Assembly (NCBI GenBank): GCA_037176885.1
Contig: JAWWNJ010000005.1
Span: 1,736,001 to 1,800,000, forward strand
DNA length: 64,000 nucleotides
Source: Favolaschia claudopus
Lineage: Eukaryota; Basidiomycota; Agaricomycetes; Agaricales; Mycenaceae
Direction: 5' to 3'
Shown here piece by piece: positions 10,707-23,443 of the stretch; position 1 is the first letter of the stretch; every line of letters starts with the position of its first letter. The position numbers and the translations under genes are program-made. Under the pieces are notes generated by a model. The model had not been told where the DNA came from. It did not search any database and was given only the letters and a program-made list of their open reading frames with translations.

Positions 10707-13700
10707 ATGCAACTTGAAGCACATTCTTCGTTTATTGTCTCAACTGAAGCCGACTTGCATATCTCTTCGCTCACCGTGAAGGAAATTCGTGCTATCATTC
10801 TTCCTTACATTTTTCTTCCAAAGCAACTGGGGCAGCGCAAAGCTGAAATCCTCCAGTACATTCGGAGCCACGGTTCTGCGGAGGTGCTACAGGCTCTAGA
10901 AACAGCAGCTGACGAAAAGGAGCTGCAGAAGGTAACAGTCGCTGGTCAAAAGCGTAAGAGAGTTGAAGGTCCGCAAACCTCTCGCAAGGCGGCTCGCAAC
11001 GGGGATCCCGATGTGGTAGAAAAGGACAATCACAATAAATTTCTACAGTGCCCCAGTGCAGAGGAAACAAAACAAATCTACCGTGCCTATTATGAAGCCA
11101 CTTCAAATGCTGCGATTGCAATGATGGTGTGCGGGGTTTGCGCACGAGAGACAGATGTTGGAAGAGGAACGGACGAAGATGTAACACCAAGGAGATTAGA
11201 AGCTCTTCCGAACTCGCAATGCTTGGTACCCCAGGTTCCACACCCCGCCCATGATCTATTTGACGGAAAATTATTGGAACCAGCTGGTGTGGTGCGAGAG
11301 GGCGACGTAACCAAAGTCCGGGTTTGCAGAGAGTGCTCCGAAAGCTTGATAAAAAGTGGCGACCGTCCTCCAAAGCACGCATTAGCAAACAACCTATGGA
11401 TCGGTCGAACACCGTGGCAGCTCCAAATCCTCACCTTTCCGGAACAGCTCCTGATTGCCCTTCTCTACCCTCGAGTATACGTCTTCAAACTTCACCCACT
11501 TTGCCCCGGTAAAAAGGATCCTTCCACGCTACAACGTGGCCTGCGAGGAACGGTCAGCACATATGATCTTGATTCCGACGGGATTGCCTCGATGTTAGCT
11601 GGAGATCTGATGCCACGACCGCCAGCAGTTTTGGCTTCGGTCATTTCTGTCACATATATTGGACTTGGTGAACTGCCGAAAAATTGGTTGCGGAGTACGT
11701 TTCGCGTGCGTAGGAAGGTGGTATTTGATGCTCTCCGCTGGTTGAAGGAGAACAATCCGAAATATTATGGTGACATTCGGATTGATATGACCCGAGTCGC
11801 AGCGTTGCCGGAAGATGATGTGCCATTGGAGATCACAAGCATAGTGAGGCAGTCAACTGATACCGGAATTGTGGACCAAGAAAGTGACGGTTACACTGTT
11901 GACCATAACCTCGCAGCTGACGCCGCTACCTCGTCAAATCAGATGAACGGTGAGTTGTCAGCCCAAATGTCGAACGTATGGATGCTGACCAGACCTTCAG
12001 AGAGCGTAGTGAGCCAAGAGCGTAGCGAGGTTGAAGCCGACATACCTGATTCAGATGGTAAGATTCAGCTTGGCTTTTGAGCTGGAGATTTTACTCACTG
12101 AGCGCAGCCCCGGATGTTATCCCTCTGCAGGTCACTGGGACGATTGACACAGACCTTTCAAAACTTACAAGCAACGAGATGATGGCTTGGGGGCTTCAAA
12201 ATCTCTGGAAAGAAGGCAAAGAGGGCGGGTATGCGATAAGACATGGCCGTCACCCAGTGAGCGACTTCGGGAGACCACGTGCAAACGCGCCTGGCAACTC
12301 CGACGATGATCCGGATCGACCCAATTTCTTCGAAAAAGCTTTCCCGTGCTTGTTTCCGTATGGTCGAGGTGGTCTTGAGGCGGATCAACCTGTTACTCTC
12401 ACATTTGCGGACCACATTAAATGGACTCTTCGCTACCATGACCGCCGATTCAGGCGCCACGAAACATATCCATTTGTCGTCTTCGGAATATCCCAGCGCC
12501 GTCAAGCTCTGATGTCTGCCAGAGTTCAGATGCGGAGGAGGAATTTTGAGAAAGATGCACGAATCATGGCTATGGTCACCCCCGAGAAGCTTCAGCAAGC
12601 TTGTCGCGAGGAAGAACAGGGACTACCTATTTCGGATCCAGCGGTGAAATTGTTGCGGCAGCATGTCCATTCAACGGTTGGGCGGGTGAAGGGCTCTAAT
12701 CAGTCTCGCACGTCATTGCGAAGTCAACTTTGGTCAACGCCAGTTTACCTTCGACCATGGAATCTGTGGATTACGATTAATCCCGTTGACCTTCACGATC
12801 CGATTGCTCAGATTTTTGCTGGGGAAGACATTGATCTTGATAACTTCATGGCTGCGCTGGGCCCGGACGGCGAGAAACGTGCTCAAAATATTGCAGCTGA
12901 TCCATACGCAGCAGCGAAATTTTTTCACTTCACCATCCGTACAATCCTCGAAGTCTTGTTTGGGATTGAAGTAACACCATTCCAAGCCCGAAGTTCCATG
13001 GGTATTCTGGGTGAAGTTGCAGCTTACTTCGGATTCGTTGAAGCACAAAATAGGGCTGCATTGCATCTGCATCTTCTTGTCGGGCTTAAACACGCACCAA
13101 ATCCAGACCAAATGGTTGAATTGTTAAAGCAAGATACGTTCCGTGCGCGTATCGCTGCATACATACAGGCAAATTTGCGAGCTTATCTGCCGGGTCTTGA
13201 AACAGCCCAATCTGTGAAGAGTATACCCGTGGAGAAGGACATTGCTTACAACAGGCCCCCTGATCCTAAGGTGCCCGATTACGAACAGCAATTGAAGGCC
13301 TTTGAACTGCGGCTTGCTCGCACTGAACAAGTTCACTCATGCCGAGTCCGGCGATGTTTAATCGTCGGCAAGTCAGGACGCTTGCGGTGTAAGCGAAGAG
13401 CACCCTTCACTTGTCACGAAAAGGATTTCATTGACGAGAACGGGAATTGGGGCCAGAAAAGAGTCTACGAGTTCATGAACGGCTGGATTCCCGGTATACT
13501 CGTCAATGTTCGGTGCAATAATGATGCAAAGCTGCTTACAAATGGACGGGATACAATGAACACGACATATTATGTCGCGGGATATGCTGCCAAGCCCCAG
13601 CAAATGAATTACAATATTTCTGCAATCCTTGCAAAGGGATACGCTGTTCACGCGGCGCGTCTGGCGCAAGGAAATAACTCAGTTCATGCAGAAGTGGATG

Positions 13701-16700
13701 GCCTTCGAGATCAGCAACGATTGCTGTTGTTTCGGTTGGTCCATGCTATAAATCGTGAGCAAGAGCTCGGAGCGCCAATGGTGATATCGTACCTCATGGG
13801 TTGGGGTGACACATATTGCTCTCACCATTACACTCCTATTTATTGGTCTTCGTTTGTCGGGGCTCTTGTAAAGGCATTTCCAATGCTTCGAAGTTCACGG
13901 TAGGTGGCTGGCTCTCATCTATATTTTGTTGTCACTATGATTGACTGAATGAATCAATAGACCAATGACAAATGACGTGCCTGCGACTCAAAGCCTCAGC
14001 GAGTTGCCGACAGACCCTGAAGAAGAATCTGAGCAAGAAGGAAAAGGTCAGCCCGAGGCCCGGGATGAGAATGAGGTTGAGGGTCAGCAGGCAGAGGTAA
14101 GTTATCAGACTTGCAACGAATGTTTTATTGAGATCAATGTAGGATGGAAATGATGTTATCACTCTCAGTGTTGATTCGACTGGGCGACTTTTCGCGAAGT
14201 GTCAAGTAACGGATTACCTGGCTCGCGGCGACGAGTTGACCGAATATAATCTTGTTGATTTCTTTGTCGACACCTACGAAGTCGAAGTCAGCCAGAAAGA
14301 TCGTTTATCGGACAAGGAAGCCGCGGTAGATTCAGAGGACCGTATTGAAGCCGGCACTGGTGATGAACAAAGGCGACCGGGCCGTCCGAAAGGGGTGCGA
14401 TCCCGGTATAAAGCAAACCATCCTGCCTATAAACAGAAACAACGCGCAATGCGTTCACGCGGTCACAACAATCTCCCCAACTTCATTGGCAAATACTTTC
14501 CGCGTCGCGATGATCCAGATAATCAAGAATTTTATTTTGCGTGCATGCTGGTGTTATTAAAGCCTTGGCGACATCTCCAAACAGATCTAAAGGCCCCTTC
14601 GCAAAGCTGGGCTGATGCATTCCATTGTTTTTTGGCCACCGCCTCGTCGCGGACTCATGACATTTTGGCGGGCATCCAGTACTTTCACAATTGTCAGTCA
14701 GCTGCGTTGGCAAGCAGGGATAAAGATGACGATGAATTTGATGACCATGCCTATAATCGGGAACCTGACGCTGATCTGGAGGAAGATGTCGGACCAACAA
14801 TGGAAGAAGGGATCACGGAAGAAAGTATTGCTGCTCTCGAGGCATCACAGGTTTCACTGCGGGAATTTCAGCACGGGCGAATGGCAGTGGAAATCGCTCG
14901 AATGGTAAAAATATTTCCCAATGACTGTTCCCATTGGATTGTGGAGCCTGGGCTATCCACCGTATCATGCGCAACCGGGGATGATCTTTCCAGCTTGATC
15001 AAGTGGAGACAACAACTTGATCGCGATGTACAGCAGCTTAACATACCGCCACAGTACGCGCTCGAGCGTGATACGGAGGAGAGAGGGGACGTTGTGTGCT
15101 CAGATATGCTGTTTCAGTCTGAGAATGCTGAACCCACAGTTGACTTGCTTCCGATAAATCTGCCGATTGAAACCCTTCAGCCGGTGAATCCCGATCAATT
15201 ACAGCCAGACCAACGACGAGCGCACGATATTATTGTATGGCATTTGGATCACAAGCTCGCAGGGAATGATCCTCCGCCATTGCGAATGCTCCTGCATGGC
15301 GAAGGTGGGACCGGAAAATCCAAGGTGATCACCACTGTGACAAAGGCATTCGTAGACCGCGGTGTTCCGCATATGCTACTCAAAGCAGCATACACCGGAA
15401 TAGCGGCCTCGGTCATTGATGGTAAAACCACACATGTAATTGGCGGGATCTCCGTCAATGGCAAGGCGATGAGCGATGAGGCAAAAGAAAAACTACAGGT
15501 CAGTCGAGTCCGATTGCTAGGAAGAAAGCACAGACTAAGTGGTCATTAATCATTGGTCACAGGCATTTTGGAAATTGATTGAATACCTTGTTTTGGACGA
15601 AGTTTCCATGCTCGCAAAAGAATTTCTTGCATTACTGTCGCGAAATATCGGTATTGCTAAGGGGAAGGGTGCGGACCAATCCTTTGGCGGAATCAGCTTG
15701 ATAGTATGCGGGGATTTCCACCAGTTCCCACCCGTTGCAACTGCAGCATCAGAAGCTCTATATTATCCCATCGACACTGTCAACGATTCCATTGACTCGA
15801 AGGTCGGGAGAATGATATATGAAGAACTTACAACTGTGGTGCTTTTGAAACAACAGATGCGAGTTACAGATGCAGTATGGTTGGATTTCCTGCGACATCT
15901 CCGAGTTGGGAACGTCCAAGAGCACCATTTGGCGATGCTGCGGACACTGATAGTTGGACGCGAAGTTAGTCCAAACACAATTGACTTTGATGCGGCTCCC
16001 TGGAACTCTGCGTCATTGGTTACCCCGCGACACGCAGTCCGAACTCAGTGGAACGAAGAAGCAGCTCGCAAGTCGTGCAAATCAGATCAAAGACAGCTCT
16101 ACGTCTGTCGGGCACAAGACACATGTAAAGGCCGTGCACTGACTTTGGCGGAAAGACATTGCTTAGCAGCACATCTTGCCAAGAAATCAAGAAGAAAGCA
16201 GAAGACCATGCAGAGGGATTTGCCGAACCAAATCGAGCTGGCCATTGGCATGAAGGTCATGGTAACAAATAACATCGAAACAGATCTTGATTTGACCAAC
16301 GGTGCAAGAGGCGAGATAGTCGACATAATTCTGGATCCAGATGAGCCAGCAGTAGGCATTGAACCCATCGTGCGGTTGGAGAAGATCCCAGCCTATGTGC
16401 TTGTGAAGCTACCTCGCACACGAGCGAGTCGACTGGCGGGTCTAGACGAGGGTGTAATTCCCATTGAGCCCGCGAAGACCACCTATCGCATCAAGATCCA
16501 GTCCAGCGAAGGAAAATTCATGCAGAAAACAGTTCAGCGTCTTCAGTTTCCTCTCACCGGGGCCTACGCGTTCACGGACTATCGTTCCCAAGGGCAAACA
16601 CTGCGACATGTTTTCGTGGACATTGCGAAGCCACCATCCGGGGCTTTGACCTTATTCAATGTGTATGTTGCTCTGTCGAGGAGTTCTGGAAGAGACACCA

Positions 16701-16861
16701 TTCGATTACTTCGAGATTTCGATGACGAGGTGTTTCGCAAAGCACACGAGCCGACATTGCTGGCGGAAGATGACAGGTTGGAAGAGTTGAATAAGAAGAC
16801 AATAGCGTGGTGGACAAAGATGTGTGCTACCGTCGACGTAGAGATGGAAGTAGTTGAGTAA
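10707..16861 (+). CDS. Helitron Rep/helicase (RepHel), HUH nuclease-PIF1 helicase, 1977 aa, no internal stop
   Basis: Exons 10707-12057, 12108-13899, 13961-14096, 14143-15498, 15563-16861; introns 50, 61, 46 and 64 nt, all GT..AG, every junction in phase. Order: SAP-like helix pair (residues ~20-60); Cys-rich DUF6570-type domain (CGVC ~141, CRECSESL ~207, LWIGRTPW ~230); Helitron-like N domain with LWITINPVDLHDPI; HUH motif LHLHLLV (~767); catalytic-Tyr region TTYYVAGYAAKPQQMNYN (~935); then SF1B PIF1-type helicase with Walker A HGEGGTGKSK (~1480), Walker B LVLDEVSM (~1554), CGDFHQFPPV, motif IV QQMRV, motif V YRSQGQTL and motif VI YVALSRS (~1912). By family knowledge it nicks, unwinds and copies the element by rolling-circle transposition in the nucleus. 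All expected motifs are present, so the protein could be active. Confidence 0.93.
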
Positions 16862-17989
16862 CACGGAGGCTCAGAGTTTCGACTGTCTGCTCAGAAGTGG
16901 TGACCTGATTTGTTGATATTTACAAAGCTGTGTATCGGAGAGAATAGGGCATCAATATGTTACATCCGATGTCCTTTGCTTAGCTAATTATGAGGGTGGA
17001 GAGACCTTGACAAGCAAGGTAACTTAACCGCCAATCACTTTCAATTCTCAACCTGATATTGTGAAGTGGACGAAGATTAGTGTCTCCTTAACTGGTACAT
17101 CAGTTGTGTAGGCCGCCAGGGCGCCCAGCTCCCCAAGTGGCGTTCTGGGTTCAAGTCCGGAGGCCGCCCTCCAGTGTGCCGGGGCTGACTCTTTTTTAAT
17201 CAGTTCTTTTTTCCTTCTAGGCGCATTGGTAGAAGCCTTATACACATCGTCAGTCGTACTCGTCGTGTGTAGCGTTCACATTAACCCTGTTACATGGATT
17301 TCACTTTCTGTGGTTCCTGAAATTTCCTAAAACGGAAGATTGGACGAGTTAAATATCCAGAAAGGGAAGCTTGGCTAGTCTCTCGTAGACAGACGCTCTA
17401 TATAAAATTGTCTCGTACCTCACCATATATAGAAAGCTTGGCCCAAATACGGCGCAAAACCGCAAAACCGAGGTTGTTTACTCTGCTGTCTCTGCGGCAG
17501 GATATGCCTCTAGTTTGAGAGTCCTGCTCCTCCAGAAACCTTCCAATTGTAAAGTCGGCGGAAATCGGGCGCGAAAGGTGTCCGACTCGCAGTTGACTGT
17601 CATTGTTTTCGACCAAAGCTAACAGGATCTTGAAGTCTGTTCCAACGCACAGCAAAGAGCAAACCATATGCTCATTTTACTGCAGAATGTCTGACTTCAA
17701 CTTGCGAGTTTGGCTTTTGTTTGGTCTTGATTTGATCATCGCCTCCGATCTTGCCTCCGATGTCTCTCTTCCCCCAACCACGACCATCTCACCAGCGCAT
17801 TGACCCAGCGCTCACGCTCTCCGTCAACCCTGCGTTGTAAGTGATCTCAACCTCCATCGTAGAGTCCACCGTAGACTTACCTATCCTGAGTAGGCATCGA
17901 GCTCCAGTCTTCCGTTTGGTATGGTCTCGTTGCCTTCCTTGCCTCTATCCAAGCTCAATCCTCTCGGTGTCTGTCTTCGCCAGTGGTGC
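16862..17989. other. Helitron 3' flank, non-coding
   Basis: AT-rich, without coherent coding. Contains a GC-rich island (17110-17180) with a tRNA B-box-like ggttcaagtcc, a small hairpin and T-runs (17191-17211), and a possible Helitron 3' end around 17184. Confidence 0.4.
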
Positions 17990-18565
17990 GTCTGTTTCTT
18001 GCTAGGTGAGCTCACTAACCCTTCCCTAGTTCCAGTTTCCCCGTCTACATCAATACGAAGCAAGAGCGCCCCACTTCCATCCCCTCAGTGTCCACGGGTC
18101 ATTTGCTTACCGAGAGGGGGGGCGACCGTCTATTGTGGCCGTGTGGCCAGATTGCTTCGCGGCTTTTTGGGACCATGCGTTCCACGTACCACGGCCTCGC
18201 GATAACACCATCCCAAATCGCAGAGACGGTGATGGCTGGTGTATGCTGCTGAGACACGTTCTCTGGTGGCTGCACAGCTGGAGTCGAAGACGGCGTTGTG
18301 GAAGCTTAGGATATCTCGGGGGCACTGAGCAAGGCTGTGGGTGGCAAGCGTGTCTCGACGGTCGGGCGGTGGATTCGGTTGTGTCGAGGGTTTTTTCTTC
18401 CCTGTCGCTCTCTTCTCTTGTTGTAGAAAGGACCCGTGAATGCGCGAGGCCTTGACGTGGCTCATGGGCTTACGGTGACTGCTTTTGGGCGGAAACCAAC
18501 CAACATCGCGCGTAACTACTTCTGTATTTTGTTTCCATAAATTTCGGATATACATCTTTTTCACT
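17990..18565 (-). repeat. Dispersed repeat C, copy 1
   Basis: The reverse complement matches 43891-44420 and 51431-51985: shared landmarks are tacgcgcgatgttggtt, gtaagcccatgagcca, tcaaggcctcgcgc, accgtcgagacgcg, cccttgctcagtgcc type segments, and cactgagggggtgga near the far end. The copy carries a 144-codon open frame (18130-18564) parallel to the frames in the other copies, so the repeat probably contains a degraded gene fragment (Gln/Pro/Arg-rich, PPPDRRDTLATHSLAQC). Confidence 0.8.
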
Positions 18566-19084
18566 CTCTTGAGCCGGTCGCCTTTACCATCTCCAGCGAC
18601 CTAAGATGTCCTGAAGCCATAATGAGATTCATCCCTTCTCCGAACGAACAACCTGAGAGTATACGCGTCTCAATTTTGGCTGATTGAATCGCGAGATCCC
18701 ACAGCTTCAATGAGAAAAACCTCAAAGATCTACGCCTACACACCGACGTTCTGTATCGATGCAATATTTTGGGTTTTGTGTGAAATGAACATTTTGCGTT
18801 CTAACACGGACACGAAAACAAAATCCAGACAGCCCACGTCACCTCATCCGAGTCAATCTCAAGCCAGAATTCTGCTGCGAAACAGTCAGCACTCGGCCTA
18901 CCTCCTCAGAAAATGGATCAAACCTTGGGAAGAGCAGTCCATACTACTCGATGATGTTTTAAGATGTTTCGAAGCATTGTTTTGACTTTACGGGGGCGGG
19001 GCGCGGTGGTGATAGCACTCACTAATAAACACATTAGTGGCGTAATTACAGAACGAGCAAGGAAACCTAACAATTCACACAACC
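18566..19084. other. Intergenic, no gene seen
   Basis: AT-richer spacer between repeat C copy 1 and the three-exon minus-strand gene. Short frames only. Confidence 0.35.
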
Positions 19085-19979
19085 CTAGCCAACCAACTCT
19101 TCCACTTCGGCTCCGTTCACGACCGCTCCACGCTGAAGAATTATATCGATCTCTTTCTCAGTCAGGCGTCTCTCCGGTGAGGGGCCAGGCAAGTTCGCGA
19201 CAATGTAAGATGTACCAGTGCGAGTACTTGTGATCACGTCGAGCACCTCGAAGGTCTCACGCCCAGTATTTAAAATGTCCCCGACTCCGAGGCAGACAGC
19301 CTGAGGAGGGGGCGGAGTGTCCTGTGGTTGCGGGGCGTTGACCCGGGACATGCCGGGAGGGAGGCGAGAACGAGGGTCTTGCATGATTTCGATTCTAAGC
19401 GGACGGTTTGATCAGCAACTTTCTAGAGTTACCATCGGACTCACGCTCGATGGCTGGCGCGGACTCCCAAAGCCGTACCCTTCGTCTTATGAAGATGGTC
19501 AATACACGGACAGACGGACTGCACCGCAAAATCTACGGCGAACGCCATGGTATAGATGCTAGGTTACCGATTCAGATGGCATCCGTTCAGAGAAAGATGA
19601 AGCGGACCTACTCGACTGGATTGGTGGTATCAGCCTCTTGAATTACGCGCATGGATGCGAGAAACCACGGCAAAACGTCGGTTACAAAAGTTGTAGCGGG
19701 TAACTTCATAAGACCCTCTTTTTGGACGCGCTTGGGTGCCTCGTCATATGCTGCAGTTTTCTCTGATTGGCTGAGAGGCGAGGTGCGGACGAAAGTGGCG
19801 GAATACTCGGCGACCAGCATCAGATAGGTAAGTAACTTGAAGACTACTTCCAAGTCTTTCGTTTCGGCGGGTCTGCCAGGGGTAGTACATCTTTGAAACG
19901 CGTGCACGAATTGGTCGCTTGACGGGAGGGATGCATAAGACGCGAACAGAGAGAGTGCTTCTTGGCGAAGGATGACCAT
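19085..19979 (-). CDS. Unidentified three-exon protein, 263 aa
   Basis: Exons 19612-19979, 19445-19558 and 19085-19394 with introns of 53 and 50 nt (GTAGGT..CTAG; GTGAGT..TTAG with a CTGAT branch), all in phase. The start has an excellent context (gccaccATGg). The protein is helical at the N-terminus (ALSLFASYASLPSSDQFVHA; KLLTYLMLVAEYSATFVRTS), has a proline linker (QPQDTPPPPQ) and an acidic C-terminal helix (RLTEKEIDIILQRGAV). I do not recognise a family. It lies between repeat C and the 2.8 kb repeat, so it may be a host gene stranded in repeats or a carried gene. Confidence 0.6.
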
Positions 19980-20620
19980 GGTGGCCTCCGGCGGCCAACC
20001 GTGACCTTGCAGGGCAACTTCGGATCAACGATCAATCAACTCCGACGAACTCCGATTTCTCATTGCTTGCCGCCACCACTTGCTCGTCCGTCGCCATTCC
20101 TCCCTCGTACTACGCTTTGCGCTCTGCCAACTTTCCCTCGGGGATTCTCGTGGCGACTTTCTCCTCGATCTTCCAGCAAGCATAGGATAGGACACGGAAA
20201 ATCGTTTGCAAGCTCAAGATGGTCCGAGTCGCACCCATTCTGCAACATATCTCTCGAGAGCGCCGAATATGTATCTTCTCAGAGTCCCCACTTGGCGCCG
20301 ACGAGGCATTGGCTGTGAGGAGAACAGGGCATCACGATGCTCAGCCCCGAAACTATCTCTCTCGTTACGTGTGTGGACTTGTTCTCTTTCTAACTTACAG
20401 CAACTCATTCACCTACTCGGCAATAGATTGCTCGACTAAGCACGCAGGCTGGCACACCGACCGTCTTGGGCGCTTGTGGCGTGTGTCTAATACGTATGTA
20501 TTCTTTTCTCCTATGTGGATCTTTCAGGTATTGAGGGTCGAATTTATTCAGTCCAGCTAGGATGAGCTAGTTACAAACGAATGAGCTGGATAGCTCCAAA
20601 GCTCCAGCCGTTCAAACCCT
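19980..20620. other. Intergenic, promoter side of the 263-aa gene
   Basis: GC-richer than its surroundings near 20000-20250, with pyrimidine-rich DNA upstream of the minus-strand start. A + strand ATG at 20219 opens a 113-codon frame that begins plausibly (MVRVAPILQHISRERRICIF) but decays downstream; I could not join it to a second exon with a normal-length intron. Confidence 0.3.
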
Positions 20621-23443
20621 AGGCTTTTCTTCTGCGTGAAGGTATGCAGTTCTGCCTTGGCTTTCGGAGTAATCTATGGTCATTCCTCCAAGCTTAACCA
20701 CTCGTCGCGAAGCTCTTGATTCTCAATGGATCGACACTGGTTCTCAATACCGTTGCGATGACGGACTTGGTACGGTTGTCTCGCCTCCGCAGCCCGCATG
20801 TCTTGCTATGTCTTGAGGAAGTATTCCGAGCGCCATCTGCGTCGTAACGGCCGCTCGTCCCCCCCCCCCCATCCCTCACTCACAAGCAGATGCACTATGC
20901 CGTGCATCACGAATCTGTTCCAAAGCTCCGCCTATCGCCTTGGCCGTCACCCTGCACGGCCGCACAACGTTAGCTAGTCGGCCGATACAAAGTCAATCTG
21001 ACCAGCATATGCCCACCGATTTCCCTGCTACCCTTCGATGGTCACCTTCCTCGTTGGCAGGACGTGCCATTCTACCCGTCATTTTCCTGTGACCTGGACG
21101 GATGGTCAGGCCTTGGTCGCGTTTCTCCTGTATCATGAAATGCACAGGTGCCGCCCAACCTCATGATGGTCAACGAGTCGTCCGCCGTCCCTCGTTGAAG
21201 AAGCGGGTGGCTGCTCCAGGCAGCGCTGGGCACGCCACATCTCTTCGGTCCGTGTACCAGTGCTCTTTCAGTGAATCGACGGCAAGCTGTCGCCTCCACG
21301 GCGCGGTCTTCTTATTCGTCATCCCGTGGCGCAGCCTCTGGCGCCAAGTCATCGACGCTCGTTCTCAATACGTTTGCCATGACGGACTTTGTTGCTTCCG
21401 CAGTCGGCATGCCGAGCGTCATCTTCCATCTCAAGGGAGCTCCCTCCCACGCCAACGTCTTCATCCACTGCATCATATTCCAGGCGGTGCAGGTGCATCC
21501 AGACTCCACAAGCTCCGGTGTATCGACTTGATCGTTACCCGACCTTACTGTGCAACGGAGATCGATGCAAAGTCATTCCGGCCGACCAGCATACTGTATG
21601 CATCCCTCATTGTTCTCATCCTTCGTCGGCTCCTGGTGGACGTGCCATTCTACCGGTGGTGTTTGCCGTGGCCCAGACCGACGGTCATCGTCGTGTCTCC
21701 CGTATCATCGACTGCACAAGTGCCCCCGACCTTAGGATGTCTAAGGGAAATCGTCCGCCGTCCCTCGATGAAGAAGCGGGTGACTGCTCGAGCACTGTAG
21801 GGCATGCCGCATCTCTTCGAGCCGTCATTGTTGAGTTGCATGTCGGAGGAAAACTGCTGACGCCGCTGCGCATGATGTATGCGACGCATTGCTCCCGCCG
21901 CGGCTCAGCATCACCCCTTCACGTCGTGGTTTGTCAGAGAATCGGCTTGACCATGCATGCTGACACCTCGACGATGGCGCCTCACCACTCCACGCCCATC
22001 CGCTGCCTCAGTGACCTCGTACTCAGCGTCCCATAATTCAGCGCCGCCTGGGTGGAGCTGTCCATTGCCTCAAGCTTCCTCTCAATGGATTGCTCGTGAT
22101 ATATAGAGCTCGTCGGTGGCTTGGGCATGCATTGGTGCAAGTGCATCACAACCTCGTCTATAGTGAGCGCTCGCGAAGCTCGTTTAGTGCGTGTAGCCTT
22201 CGTGTGCTTCTATAGGAGGACAGTCACTGACTATCTAGTAGACATACTGTCGACGGCCTTCCATGGTTTCCAAAAGAGCTCTACGCGTTCTCGGATGGGT
22301 TGTGCTCACGACATTCGGATACCGTACCCCTTCTGTCAGCGTCCCGCTCACAATGCCAAAATCGTGCCCATTCCGTCCGGATAATTTCTCATGTCCGCTC
22401 TCCTTCTCCCGTCTGTGATGCCCCGCTATGACCATAGCACCCCCGAGATTCGGCTCGACCATCCCCAAGCGATGTCGTGGTCTGTCCTCGTCATCTGCGC
22501 AGTAACGGAGTCGGTAGTCTCGCCATTTTGCGCCGGAGCTTGATGTCGAGTCTTGGTTTTCCCCTGGAATGACTCGACTACCCGCACCTTGGGGGCGATG
22601 CTTGGCTTCGCGGTTTTCCGTGGTCGCTGCATCGTCCTGGGCACCGTTCAAGAGGCCTTGCGCACTGCCTTCATGGCTGCAATCCTTCGCAGGGCGGCCC
22701 AACCGGACGGCCACTCACCGCTCCTGCAGGCTCCCCTGACCTTGCACGAGTTGATTCCGCGAGTATACTTCCCCGAAACAATTCGCCTCCCGTACCGCTT
22801 CGGTGTGGAGCTTGGCGTTCGCGTTTGCGGGATCGATGGTCATTCATCCTCCCGCCTTTGAAGCGCATGGAAAACAGGCCAAGCACCGCGCATGGAATCG
22901 TCCCGTTAATGTCTCGGCATGAGGCACCACGTCTTGAATGTTCGACAAATTGCTTCTGGAGCTTGGATGATAAGGGAGCACAGGTACTGGAGCTTAGATT
23001 CATGACTCACAACGTAAAGAAGGCTGCGCGTGGAAGAGAAAACCACTTTGGCATGCCTCAGCGCATCTTGTCTCCTGCCGTATCTTCGTATGTCAAGCCC
23101 GGCGTAGACGTTTGCCTGTGGCTACGTATGGGGGATCGGCTTGCTCGTCCACAACTGCTTCGCTCTCGACTCGACCAGAGGCGGTTTCCCCAAGGTCGGC
23201 GCTGCCGGGGGTCTTGCGCTTGTGTCCTTACATGCACGTTCTCTATCGTAACCATCAGTTTAGATACTGTAGAGCGTTATGTAGGCTGCTTTGTGAGGCC
23301 TGTTCCTGGCCTGCCCTGTCGTTTCATGTATCCTTCAGCTGGGGATCAGGGAGTGTGCGAGATGGCTTCTGTCCAACCCTCGAGCTGACGTTCGTTGACC
23401 ATGCACGTCCCGCTGGGGTTATGGACTGATTCTATTCCATGCT
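20621..23443 (+). repeat. 2.8 kb dispersed repeat F, copy 1
   Basis: Aligns over almost its full length with the reverse complement of 44945-47850, for example gtcctcgtcatctgcgcagt, the ccatggtttccaaaagag region and ctcgagctgac near the right end. Divergence is substantial, with many indels, so both copies are old. On the minus strand, frames around 22235-23003 are similar in protein sequence to + strand frames of copy 2 (LFSMRFKGGRM versus LFPMRLKRGRM, followed by HRSGTGGE versus HQSGTGGE), suggesting a decayed gene or captured fragment. A 12-C homopolymer is at 20859-20870. Confidence 0.75.
20740..21880 (+). repeat. Internal tandem duplication within repeat F copy 1
   Basis: Two diverged units of roughly 550-600 bp: the segment around ttctcaatac-gttgc at 20750 recurs near 21366, and the block tcgtccgccgtccctcg at 21178 recurs at 21751 with conserved flanks. 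Copy 2 shows the same duplication (about 46970 and 47640), so it predates the dispersal of F. Confidence 0.6.

Larger units (their letters stand above)
9529..16861 (+). mobile_element. Autonomous Helitron (internal coding part; termini not resolved)
   Basis: Defined by the intact RepHel gene and its divergent partner. Helitrons end in 5' TC and 3' CTRR preceded by a short hairpin and insert between A and T. Downstream I see a small hairpin (ggagg ccgc cctcc, about 17157-17170) followed 10 bases later by CTGA at 17181-17184, which is one candidate 3' end. The left end is not evident. The limits given are therefore only the coding limits. Confidence 0.85.

Noticed and set aside
17110..17180. 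tRNA-like sequence with B-box-like ggttcaagtcc
   Set aside because: The T-arm cannot pair as 5 bp around a 7-base loop, no matching acceptor stem or A box at proper spacing was found.
21102..21800. 232-codon + frame inside repeat F
   Set aside because: It spans two tandem repeat units in inconsistent relation, is Arg/Ser/Cys-rich, and the matching region of copy 2 is not open in that frame.
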